A DNA stretch of 40,989 nt, taken from assembly GCF_000817775.3 (NCBI RefSeq), contig NZ_JTHE03000056.1, positions 1 through 40,989 on the forward strand, in the 5' to 3' direction. Position 1 is the stretch's first letter. Each line of letters begins with the position of its first letter. Shown one piece after another: positions 1 to 7,024 of this stretch. A program made the position numbers and the translations under genes. This stretch comes from Lyngbya confervoides BDU141951. Its GTDB lineage: Bacteria; Cyanobacteriota; Cyanobacteriia; Thermosynechococcales; Thermosynechococcaceae. The notes beneath the pieces are model-generated. The model was not told the origin of the DNA. It ran no database searches and worked only from the letters and a program-made list of their open reading frames with translations.

Positions 1-76
1 GAACTCGGATGTGAAACGTGACAGCGGCGACGATAGTTGGGGGGCAGCCCCCTGTGAAAATAGCTCGATGCCAGGG
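1..76 (+). rRNA. rrf: 5S ribosomal RNA, 3' part (5' end outside window)
   Basis: The first ~76 bases read as the distal two thirds of a cyanobacterial 5S rRNA. They contain the GTGAAACGTGACAGCGGC segment, a CGACGATAGTTG stretch, the GGGGGGC/GCCCCCC-like helix around 40-53, and the terminal AAAATAGCTCGATGCCAGG. This order matches bacterial 5S helices III-V and the 3' strand of helix I. The 5' end lies left of the window, so 16S and 23S genes are expected upstream. The exact 3' end is estimated. Confidence 0.85.
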
Positions 77-88
77 TAATAATGAGTA

Positions 89-128
89 GGAGAGAGTCAG
101 TAAGAAAGCTGGCTCTCTCTTATTTTTT
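89..128 (+). terminator. Intrinsic terminator of the rRNA operon
   Basis: A stem of about 12 bp (89-100 with 109-120, including G-T wobbles at 97/112 and 89/120) closes an 8-nt loop. It is followed by TATTTTTT. It lies about a dozen bases after the 5S end, so it very likely ends rrn transcription and insulates queG. Confidence 0.85.
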
Positions 129-188
129 AGGACGATAATCAGATCTTGCTGGATTTTGGCTGATGATTTTCGCACTTAGGATTGCGTG

Positions 189-1136
189 ATGATGGCAGAA
201 ATCTCTGCGCTTCAAGTGAAGGAAAAGGCCTTAGCTTGCGGATTCCATAAGATTGGAATCGTGAATGTGCAAGATGTGTCGACTCTGGCTCAGGGGAATG
301 AGTCTGCTGCCCAGCGTCTGGCTTATTGGCTAGATCAAGGCTACCAAGCCTCAATGGAATGGATGTCTGATTCTAGAAGACAGTGCCTTGAGTCTGTGAT
401 GCCTGAGGTGAAGTCTATTATTTCTTTGGCAGTGAATTACTACACGCCTCACGAGCGAGAGGAGAGGCGCGATCGCGCTAAAATTTCCCGCTATGCCTGG
501 GGCCGAGATTACCACAAAGTGATCATGAAGCGCTTGAAGGTGCTGGCTCAGTGGTTAGAAGAAAAGGGGGCGGCGTCTCGCGTTTACGTAGACACGGGGC
601 CAATTCAGGAGAAAGCTTGGGCGCAACAGGCAGGCTTGGGGTGGATTGGAAAACACAGCAATCTGATTACGCGAGACTATGGATCCTGGATATTTCTGGC
701 GGAGGTGCTGACGGATCTAGAGTTGAAGTCAGACCCGCCCCATTTGCCCCATTGCGGGACCTGTACTCGCTGTATCGAAGCCTGTCCGACTCAGGCCATT
801 GTTGAACCCTACGTGGTGAACGCGAATCGCTGCATTGCCTATCACACCATTGAGAACCGGTCCTCAGAAATCCCGGTTGAAGTTGCCCGACAAATGGATG
901 GTTGGGTTGCAGGCTGTGATATCTGTCAAGATGTTTGTCCATGGAACCAACGGTTCTCCCAAACTACGGATATTGAAGAGTTTCAACCTTATCCCTGGAA
1001 TGTTAATCCGTCTTTAGCTGATCTTGCTGAGTTGTCTCGCGAAGATTGGGATAGGAAATTTCGAGCTTCGGCGCTCCGCCGAATCAAGCCAGGGATGTTT
1101 CAACGCAATGCTCGGGCTAATCTGGAGCATGGCTAG
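189..1136 (+). CDS. queG: Epoxyqueuosine reductase QueG
   Basis: QueG carries out the last step of queuosine synthesis, reducing epoxyqueuosine to queuosine in the wobble position of GUN-anticodon tRNAs. It is a cytosolic enzyme using cobalamin and two [4Fe-4S] clusters. Cluster cysteines are visible as CGTCTRCIEACP (about residues 189-199) and GCDICQDVCPWN (about 242-253), with another Cys at about 215. YVDTGP near residue 135 carries the Asp thought to be the catalytic acid in QueG. The length of about 315 aa is at the short end of the family, without the C-terminal HEAT repeats of some homologues. Three adjacent starts exist (GTG 186, ATG 189, ATG 192); AGGA at 178-181 is best spaced for ATG 189. 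It sits alone downstream of the rRNA terminator. Confidence 0.95.
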   Translation: MMAEISALQVKEKALACGFHKIGIVNVQDVSTLAQGNESAAQRLAYWLDQGYQASMEWMSDSRRQCLESVMPEVKSIISLAVNYYTPHEREERRDRAKISRYAWGRDYHKVIMKRLKVLAQWLEEKGAASRVYVDTGPIQEKAWAQQAGLGWIGKHSNLITRDYGSWIFLAEVLTDLELKSDPPHLPHCGTCTRCIEACPTQAIVEPYVVNANRCIAYHTIENRSSEIPVEVARQMDGWVAGCDICQDVCPWNQRFSQTTDIEEFQPYPWNVNPSLADLAELSREDWDRKFRASALRRIKPGMFQRNARANLEHG

Positions 1137-1245
1137 CACTGTCGGGTTTGCGATCTGCAAGGAAGCTATGCGTTGGCCAGGATGGGAACTGCTATGGTGA
1201 GGTCTAACCCTTCCGCTGATCTTTGTGAAGACCTGCTGATTCTCT

Positions 1246-2397
1246 ATGCGCCTTCTTGTTCTTAGTCACTCTTGCTGTACAGCGATGAATCAACAGTTTT
1301 ATGCTGAGCTTGAGCAGCAGATGGGCTGGGATATCACGATTGTGTTGCCGAAAAATTGGCAAAGTGAGTATGGTCGGCAGCTGACGCCCCGAAAACTAGA
1401 GGGATTTAGTGGAAAGTTGATTGCATTTCCCGTATGGTTTTCTGGCAATATTCCGCTGCACTGCTATCGTTCCTGGTTTGCCGGTTTGGTACAGCGGTCG
1501 CAGCCCGATTTTATTTTTGTTCATGAAGAGCCCTACGCGATCGCCGCATTTCAGCTCTATTGTGCGAACCAGATCACGCGACGAGTTCCCATTGCCTTCT
1601 ATACTTGGCAAAATATCCACAAACAATACCCGTTGCCGTTTCGGTTGATGGAGCAGTTTGTCTATCGGAACTCAACCTTCGCGTTTGCCGGATCCCAAAG
1701 CGTACAGCAGGTTTTAGAGACCAAGGGGTTTAGCAAAAAGATTGAAAAATTGCCCTTGGGAATCGACGCAGGTCGCTACTCGCCCCATCCAGAAGCTTTG
1801 ACCTTAAAACAAACCCTAACCGAATCTTCGCCGGAGGTTTTAATTGGCTATCTAGGACGAATCACCGAAGAAAAGGGATTGAAGACTTTGGCGATCGCTC
1901 TGGGGCAGCTGATGCATTTACCCTGGCGCCTGGTGGTGATTGGAAGTGGTGATTACGAAGCGATCTTCAGTGATGTTGTGCAGAGGCTGAACCTGAGTGA
2001 GCGAGTGAGATGTTTGGGATTTATCCCTCACGAACAGAGTCCCCGTTACCTGAGTGCCTTTGATGTGCTGGTTTTGCCCTCAGAAACGCGACCGCACTGG
2101 AAAGAGCAATTTGGTCGCGTTTTGATTGAATCAATGGCCTGTGGCACCCCTGTTCTAGGGTCTGACTCAGGGGAGATTCCCTGGATAATTCACGAAACGG
2201 GTGGAGGACTCGTTTTCTCGGAAGGAAATCCAGGCAGTTTAGCGCAACAGCTCAAACGACTGCTTCAGAGTTCGGATCTGAGGAGACAGCTGGCAGAGCA
2301 GGGACGACGATCTGTCCTCCAAACCTACACTAACCCCACACTGGTGCGTCACTTCGCTCAATTATTGCAGACCTGTGTCAGATCTAAAATTGCTTAG
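1246..2397 (+). CDS. Glycosyltransferase family 4 (GT-B)
   Basis: A 383-aa GT-B glycosyltransferase of the GT4 type, expected to transfer a sugar from a nucleotide-sugar donor to an envelope or exopolysaccharide acceptor in the cytoplasm. The C-terminal donor domain is clear. It contains LPLGID near residue 170, IGYLGRITEEKG near 200, and the EX7E motif in EQFGRVLIESMACGTPVLGS near 288-307, followed by SGEIPWII. The N-terminal acceptor domain begins with LVLSHSCC. No other polysaccharide gene adjoins it, so the acceptor and sugar cannot be named. Its stop codon overlaps the stop of the convergent cupin gene by 4 nt. Confidence 0.88.
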   Translation: MRLLVLSHSCCTAMNQQFYAELEQQMGWDITIVLPKNWQSEYGRQLTPRKLEGFSGKLIAFPVWFSGNIPLHCYRSWFAGLVQRSQPDFIFVHEEPYAIAAFQLYCANQITRRVPIAFYTWQNIHKQYPLPFRLMEQFVYRNSTFAFAGSQSVQQVLETKGFSKKIEKLPLGIDAGRYSPHPEALTLKQTLTESSPEVLIGYLGRITEEKGLKTLAIALGQLMHLPWRLVVIGSGDYEAIFSDVVQRLNLSERVRCLGFIPHEQSPRYLSAFDVLVLPSETRPHWKEQFGRVLIESMACGTPVLGSDSGEIPWIIHETGGGLVFSEGNPGSLAQQLKRLLQSSDLRRQLAEQGRRSVLQTYTNPTLVRHFAQLLQTCVRSKIA

Positions 2398-2885
2398 GCT
2401 GCTCGGTGATGGCTGCGGCCTAGCTGATGAAGATTGACGCAGTTCATCATCTCTTGGGTGAGCTGCTTGAGCCGGGGAATCTCTGCCGAATTATAAACGC
2501 GAAACTCTCGTTCAACTGTGGCCTGCTGCGATCGCACGGCTTGATTAAGTACCAGCGATCCATCAGGATCGGACACGGAACGGTGGAAGGTGCCGGGGGG
2601 AATTTGCAGAATATCGCCACCGGCCTCTAGGCGAACAATATGAAAGGGATTCAGCCAGGTAAAATTTACCAGATAAAAGGTGCGGCCCCCGGAGAGTGCC
2701 ATTAAATTATCTTCCTGGTGGGGATGGAGGTAAAATTGCCAGGCGCCTGATTCGTCGTTATTGGGACTGGTAGCTGGACCTTCGTGAAACACCAAATCGC
2801 GGGCATTAGAGTGGCTGATGGTGATGTCGAAGAACCGAACCTGGGGGGTTTCGCGGAAGCGGTGAAACGGAATGAGCTGATACAT
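2394..2885 (-). CDS. Cupin-fold protein
   Basis: A single-domain cupin of about 163 aa from ATG 2885; the frame is open to an ATG at 2930, which would add 15 residues. The metal-site signatures are HPHQEDN followed by LSGG (cupin motif 1) and IPPGTFHR (cupin motif 2), giving three candidate His ligands and an acidic ligand. Cupins range from dioxygenases to isomerases and storage proteins, and nothing here fixes a substrate. The gene is divergent from a LysR regulator with about 150-190 bp between them, so the cupin is the natural target of that regulator. I chose the downstream Met because the domain starts right after it (MYQLIPFHRF). No strong Shine-Dalgarno decides between the two. Confidence 0.7.
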   Translation of the reverse strand: MYQLIPFHRFRETPQVRFFDITISHSNARDLVFHEGPATSPNNDESGAWQFYLHPHQEDNLMALSGGRTFYLVNFTWLNPFHIVRLEAGGDILQIPPGTFHRSVSDPDGSLVLNQAVRSQQATVEREFRVYNSAEIPRLKQLTQEMMNCVNLHQLGRSHHRAA

Positions 2886-3077
2886 GACAAGTTTGGGATG
2901 CCGATCGAAATAAAGGGTGCAAGCGTTCATCCCAAGCTAACGGACTTAATTCTGGGAAACAAAACGTCCCTCGCGGGTTTACTATGCAGGATGGGGATGG
3001 ATGTAAAATCAGGCACATAATTACAGGTTGACCGTCGCTAACATGACCTCCATTCGAGTAAATGACATGGGGTAGGT

Positions 3078-3947
3078 ATGGAGCTGTTTCATCTCAAGGT
3101 ATTTGAAACAGTGGTTCGAGCCGGGAGCTTTTCCCATGCTGCTCTGGAACTCGGCATTTCTCAGTCTGCAGTGAGTCGAGCGATCGCGTCGCTGGAGGAC
3201 GAGCTACGGGTCTGTTTGCTGTCGCGGGGGCGATTTGGGGCAAGGCCCACCCGCTTGGGTGAACGGGTGCTGCACCTGTCTCAGCAGATATTAGATCTGC
3301 GTCAGCAAATTGAAACCGAGGTAGATCGAGAGTTAAAGCTGCAAGGGGGGCGAGTTCGCTTGGCCTCTTTTCGCAGTGCAGCGACCCATCTCTTACCGCC
3401 GCTCATTGCGCATTTTTCCCAGCGATTTCCAGGGGTGGAAATTAGTCTACAGGAGGCCGATCCCCAGACAATTGTGCGCAATCTTCGCCAAAGTGATGTG
3501 GACATTGGGATCATTCCGCTGCCGCGTCAAACGGAGGATCTCGATATTTGGGAAATTGCCCGCGATGAATTTGTTGCACTTCTTCCCAAGGCTCAAACGC
3601 CAATTCCTGATCCTCTTTCCTGGGGCGATCTCAATCGCTACACGTTTATTTTGCTCAACTATGCGGAATGCACCACCGTGGTGCAGGATCACTGGAAAAA
3701 CTGGGGGCAGACCCTGCGGGTCGGGTATCAGATTACGCAGGATTCGACCATTGTGAGCATGGTCAGTCAGGGATTAGGCGCAGCAATTTTGCCGAAGCTG
3801 GCGGCTTTGCCGATTCCAGAAAACGTTTGTATCCGATCGTTGCCAGTGCCCTTGGAGCGGCGAATTGGGGCTGCCATTGTGAGCCAGGCCATGCATTCTC
3901 CGGCGGTGTTGACGTTTTGGAATATGTTGCGAGATGTAATGGATTGA
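3078..3947 (+). CDS. LysR-family transcriptional regulator
   Basis: A 289-aa LysR-type regulator. The N-terminal winged helix-turn-helix (residues about 1-60) is typical: MELFHLKVFETVVRAGSFSHAA, then SQSAVSRAIASLEDEL. A linker helix leads into a LysR substrate-binding domain (about 90-289) with RLASFRSAA at its start. Such proteins act as tetramers, bind a small co-inducer and usually control a divergent gene and themselves. The divergent neighbour is the cupin gene at 2394-2885, so a shared regulatory region at about 2886-3077 is likely. The co-inducer is unknown. The ATG is preceded by a G-rich stretch (GGGGTAGGT) that can serve as a ribosome-binding site. Confidence 0.92.
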   Translation: MELFHLKVFETVVRAGSFSHAALELGISQSAVSRAIASLEDELRVCLLSRGRFGARPTRLGERVLHLSQQILDLRQQIETEVDRELKLQGGRVRLASFRSAATHLLPPLIAHFSQRFPGVEISLQEADPQTIVRNLRQSDVDIGIIPLPRQTEDLDIWEIARDEFVALLPKAQTPIPDPLSWGDLNRYTFILLNYAECTTVVQDHWKNWGQTLRVGYQITQDSTIVSMVSQGLGAAILPKLAALPIPENVCIRSLPVPLERRIGAAIVSQAMHSPAVLTFWNMLRDVMD

Positions 3948-4001
3948 AGGGGAGAACCTTCAATCCGAATGGGGACTCAGGTCCAGCCTACAGTTCGCAG
4001 G

Positions 4002-4136
4002 TCATGACATCAGGTAGTAGCGATAGGCTGGTGGCCCCAACAGGCGTATGATACGGCAGCGATCCTCCGTCAGATTTGTAACTTGGCCAATGCGGTCATT
4101 ATTGAGGTGGCTCGCTTCGAGAATGACGCCAGCCAT
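4002..4136 (-). CDS. Possible 44-aa small protein
   Basis: This lies in the ~400-bp gap between the LysR gene and the kinase gene. On the minus strand an ATG at 4136 is preceded by GAGG four bases upstream and opens a 44-codon frame ending in TGA at 4002. The product begins MAGVILEASHL and ends LLGPPAYRYYLMS. It has a balanced composition with alternating hydrophobic and charged residues, and looks more like a real small soluble protein than a random frame. I do not recognise the family. The rest of the gap (4137-4352) shows nothing I can interpret. Confidence 0.4.
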   Translation of the reverse strand: MAGVILEASHLNNDRIGQVTNLTEDRCRIIRLLGPPAYRYYLMS

Positions 4137-4352
4137 TAAGCCTCAATGGCCTAGATTTCTCAACCTTGAGTTTTTCAGGTCATTGATACACATCCTGGCT
4201 ACCCGCTGTGACCTACTCTCTCTTTTTTCTGCACCTGCGAAATGTAGGTTCCTGGCATGAAAGCAAGAGTCGAGGACAGCCAATCTCTCGCAGGTCATCG
4301 AGACTGAAGTTGGGTTAAGGTGCGGCTAATCCCCAGATTTCGATAGTTTGGC

Positions 4353-6233
4353 TCAATCTGTTTGAATGAGCTGCGCTGCAATCCATCCTGAGGCACCGGA
4401 TTTAGGGAAATAGATTTCAAACCACTGATATCCGCCGGAATCATAGTCTGTGCTGATAATTTTGACGCGATCGCCCGGATAGGCAATGTGCGCTACCCCG
4501 AAATTGGTGCCGGGACCGGAGCGAATATTTTTAGAACCGGGAGTTCCCACGATGGTGGCATTAGTGTCAGCTGCCGGGGCTGGTGTTTCTGAGGGTTTAG
4601 GGTCTGGCTTGGGCGGTTGGTAGACTGCTTGACCGTCAATTTTGAGAAGTTGGGCCGCAAGCCAGCCCTCTGCCCCTGAATTGGGAAAGTAAATGTTGTA
4701 CCAGAGATAGCCGCCTTTGTCGTAATCTTCGCTAATCACCTGGACGCGATCGCCAGGGTAGGCAATGTGGCGGACAGAAAAGTCGGTGCCGGGGCCAGAA
4801 CGAATATTTTTCTGACCTGCCTTACCGATAATTTGGGCGTTGGTTTCCCAGGTGTTCGGGTTGGACGGATCCGTTGCCGGCGACTGACTGACGGGTGGCG
4901 GGTTGGAACCCACCGCAGGCGTGGCAGAACCTTCCTCTTGATTGGTATCCGCTTCCTCCGATGCTGGGGGGGGATTGGGGGAAGGACTGATCTGGGCGGT
5001 ATTGGGCTCGGGATCTCCAAAGAAATTACCAATCTGCGCCCGCAGCATAACGGCTCCTCCCAGAATTGAGAGGCCAATAAATCCGCCAATAATTGCAGCT
5101 TTTTTCCAGTCTCCCGAGGGAGAAGCTTGGGCTTGCAGCGGCGGCGTCGAGGGCTGGGGATAGCCGGGGATTTGGGCTGTGGGACCTGCGCTGTTAACCG
5201 CGCCAGGATTATAAATAGGCTGTGGAGGGTTGCTGTAGACGGGCTGTGAGCTGTAAACCTGGGGCTGAGGGGGGTATTGAGGGGTGGGGTAGGGACTTTG
5301 AGGCACGGTTTGGGGGCCGTTCAGGCCAGGACTCCCCGGAATTTGGACTCCGCCCAAGGGAGGGGGCGCCGACATCGGATGGAGGGCCTGGGTTGCTGCA
5401 TCGAAGGATTCCAGAGCGGAAAGCATCTCGGAGGCGGTGTGAAAGCGATCGCGGGGCTGAAGCTGAATCGCTCGGTCTAGCAAGTTGGCAAAGCCAGGGG
5501 TTACGCCGGGCGCAAAGTGCCGCCACTGCATTGCGCCGGTGGCCAGATCCGTGGGCAGATCCTGGGGAATTTTCCCGGTGAGTAAGTAGATTGCGGTGAG
5601 TCCAAGACTGTAGAGATCGCTGCTAAACAGGGGCCGACCGGCCATCTGTTCTGAGGGCATAAAACCTGGCGTTCCCACCACAATGGACCGGGAGCTGTTC
5701 CCCTGGGAATTAATCACGGTGCCCATGGTTTCCTTGACCGCTCCAAAGTCAATGAGTACGGGCACCCCGTCGCGCTGGCGCAGAATAATATTGTCGGGTT
5801 TAATATCCCGATGCACCATTTGCTGTTGATGAATATAGCCCAGGACCGGAAGCGTTCGGGCCAGGATTTGACGTACCGTTACTTCGGGAAGCAGACCTTC
5901 GCGGCGAATTTTTTCGGTCAGGGTTTCGCCTTCTACCCACTCTTCTACTAAAAAGAACTGCTCAGCCTGGGAGAAATAGGCATACAAATGGGGAATTTGA
6001 TCATAGCCCTCTCCGAGGGTTTCTAGAATAGCGGCCTCCCGTTGAAACCGTTCCTTCACCAATTCGTAAATTTGCGGGTTATCCTCTACCGGCTTCAGCT
6101 GTTTCACCACGCAGCGCCGATTTGACGGCATTTGGGTATCTTCTGCCAGGTAGGTGGTGCCAAAGCCGCCATCACCCAAGACCCGTAGGACTTGGTAGCG
6201 ATTGGCAAGGAGGGCGGGCATGGGCGTAGTCAT
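4353..6233 (-). CDS. Membrane Ser/Thr protein kinase with two SH3b repeats
   Basis: A Hanks-type kinase of about 626 aa from ATG 6233. The kinase domain (about 13-275) shows the glycine loop LGDGGFGTTY, the ATP-binding Lys in CVVKQLKP (about residue 44), the catalytic loop HRDIKPDN, a DFG motif and an activation segment. A Pro/Gln-rich linker (about 290-385) precedes a single membrane helix (AAIIGGFIGLSILGG). The C-terminus holds two near-identical SH3b repeats of about 65 aa, each with KNIRSGPGT, AYPGDRV and GW(L/I)AAQL, presumably periplasmic and glycan- or peptide-binding. The open frame extends 49 codons further, but the speH terminator lies in that extension, so it is not coding. This kinase-TM-SH3b layout is common in cyanobacteria. 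Its targets are unknown. Confidence 0.9.
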   Translation of the reverse strand: MTTPMPALLANRYQVLRVLGDGGFGTTYLAEDTQMPSNRRCVVKQLKPVEDNPQIYELVKERFQREAAILETLGEGYDQIPHLYAYFSQAEQFFLVEEWVEGETLTEKIRREGLLPEVTVRQILARTLPVLGYIHQQQMVHRDIKPDNIILRQRDGVPVLIDFGAVKETMGTVINSQGNSSRSIVVGTPGFMPSEQMAGRPLFSSDLYSLGLTAIYLLTGKIPQDLPTDLATGAMQWRHFAPGVTPGFANLLDRAIQLQPRDRFHTASEMLSALESFDAATQALHPMSAPPPLGGVQIPGSPGLNGPQTVPQSPYPTPQYPPQPQVYSSQPVYSNPPQPIYNPGAVNSAGPTAQIPGYPQPSTPPLQAQASPSGDWKKAAIIGGFIGLSILGGAVMLRAQIGNFFGDPEPNTAQISPSPNPPPASEEADTNQEEGSATPAVGSNPPPVSQSPATDPSNPNTWETNAQIIGKAGQKNIRSGPGTDFSVRHIAYPGDRVQVISEDYDKGGYLWYNIYFPNSGAEGWLAAQLLKIDGQAVYQPPKPDPKPSETPAPAADTNATIVGTPGSKNIRSGPGTNFGVAHIAYPGDRVKIISTDYDSGGYQWFEIYFPKSGASGWIAAQLIQTD

Positions 6234-6348
6234 AATCCTCATCAAGTAAATGGAGTAGGGTACCGCGTTGACACACCCCTGAATTATCGGCGACTGAGGA
6301 TGGCGATCGCCATGATGATGATCACCAATGTGCACTGACCTAGCGAGC

Positions 6349-6378
6349 AAAAAGCCCTCCTCAGGGGGTGAGAAGGGC
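6349..6378 (-). terminator. Intrinsic terminator downstream of speH
   Basis: On the minus strand GCCCTTCTCA pairs with TGAGGAGGGC (one T-G wobble) around a CCCCC loop. TTTTT follows. It begins 28 bases after the speH stop, so it separates speH from the downstream kinase gene. Confidence 0.85.
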
Positions 6379-6405
6379 AATTCGCTGGATGCAGTTAACC
6401 TTTTT

Positions 6406-6828
6406 TTATACGGCCAAACTCAGCATGGCATCGGGGACAATGGCGTTTTGCGGTCCACTCCGAGGGAGGGTAGACAGGGAGTGACGCCCTGATTCCAGCG
6501 CCAGCGCAATGTACTCGCTGGCCTCTTCGGGGAGGGTATGTTCTCCGCAGGTGAAGACATCCACCGCCGCATATCCAGCCTCTGGCCAGGTATGGATAGA
6601 AATATGAGATTCAGCCAATAAAACCAGCGCCGTTACGCCCTGAGGGTCAAATTTATGAGATAACTCCCCTAAAAGTGTTGATTTTGCAATCAATGCTGCT
6701 TTTCTGAGGGTTGTCTGGATAAATGGCTGGTCGTCGAGCAAATGTTTCGGACATTCGTAAAGTTCTAAAATACAGTGACGACCAACCGATGTAGGAACTG
6801 AGTTAAACATTGGCTGAAGTTTTTTCAA
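6406..6828 (-). CDS. speH: S-adenosylmethionine decarboxylase proenzyme
   Basis: A prokaryotic class 1B AdoMet decarboxylase, making the aminopropyl donor for spermidine synthesis. The proenzyme self-cleaves between Glu73 and Ser74 in the motif AESHISIHTWPE to create the pyruvoyl cofactor. His79 and Cys94 (VFTCGEH) match His68 and Cys83 of the Thermotoga enzyme, with the same spacing from the cleavage Ser. The length of 140 aa is slightly above the usual ~125. The start appears to be TTG at 6828, because GGAGGAGG lies four bases upstream. The first ATG is at 6810 and has no ribosome-binding site. It is divergent from the photolyase gene and ends in its own terminator. Confidence 0.93.
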   Translation of the reverse strand: MKKLQPMFNSVPTSVGRHCILELYECPKHLLDDQPFIQTTLRKAALIAKSTLLGELSHKFDPQGVTALVLLAESHISIHTWPEAGYAAVDVFTCGEHTLPEEASEYIALALESGRHSLSTLPRSGPQNAIVPDAMLSLAV

Positions 6829-6832
6829 TTAT

Positions 6833-6840
6833 CCTCCTCC
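6833..6840 (-). promoter_or_regulatory. Strong ribosome-binding site deciding a TTG start for speH
   Basis: GGAGGAGG on the minus strand, followed by ATAA and then TTG. It is one of the strongest Shine-Dalgarno sequences in the window, and places initiation at the TTG (6828) rather than the ATG six codons later. Confidence 0.7.
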
Positions 6841-7024
6841 TTGTTCTTTAACGGAGATTTGCATAAGGTTACCTGTTGTTTGTGTAGGATGATTTAGATT
6901 CGAGCCACAAATTCCCAATTTTTAGCGCCATTGTCGCCAATCTCAGGGGCTGAAGGACTCTTTCCGATAAATCCACAGAATTTATATTTTAGTACCAATT
7001 TCCCACGGGGTCACCGTTTTTATC

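Noticed and set aside
4048-4260. A 70-aa + strand ORF in the 3948-4352 gap
   Set aside because: It has no ribosome-binding site and an Arg/Leu/Ser-rich composition. It overlaps the better-supported minus-strand small ORF.
6234-6380. N-terminal extension of the Ser/Thr kinase
   Set aside because: It contains the speH intrinsic terminator and no conserved residues; the kinase domain starts just after ATG 6233.
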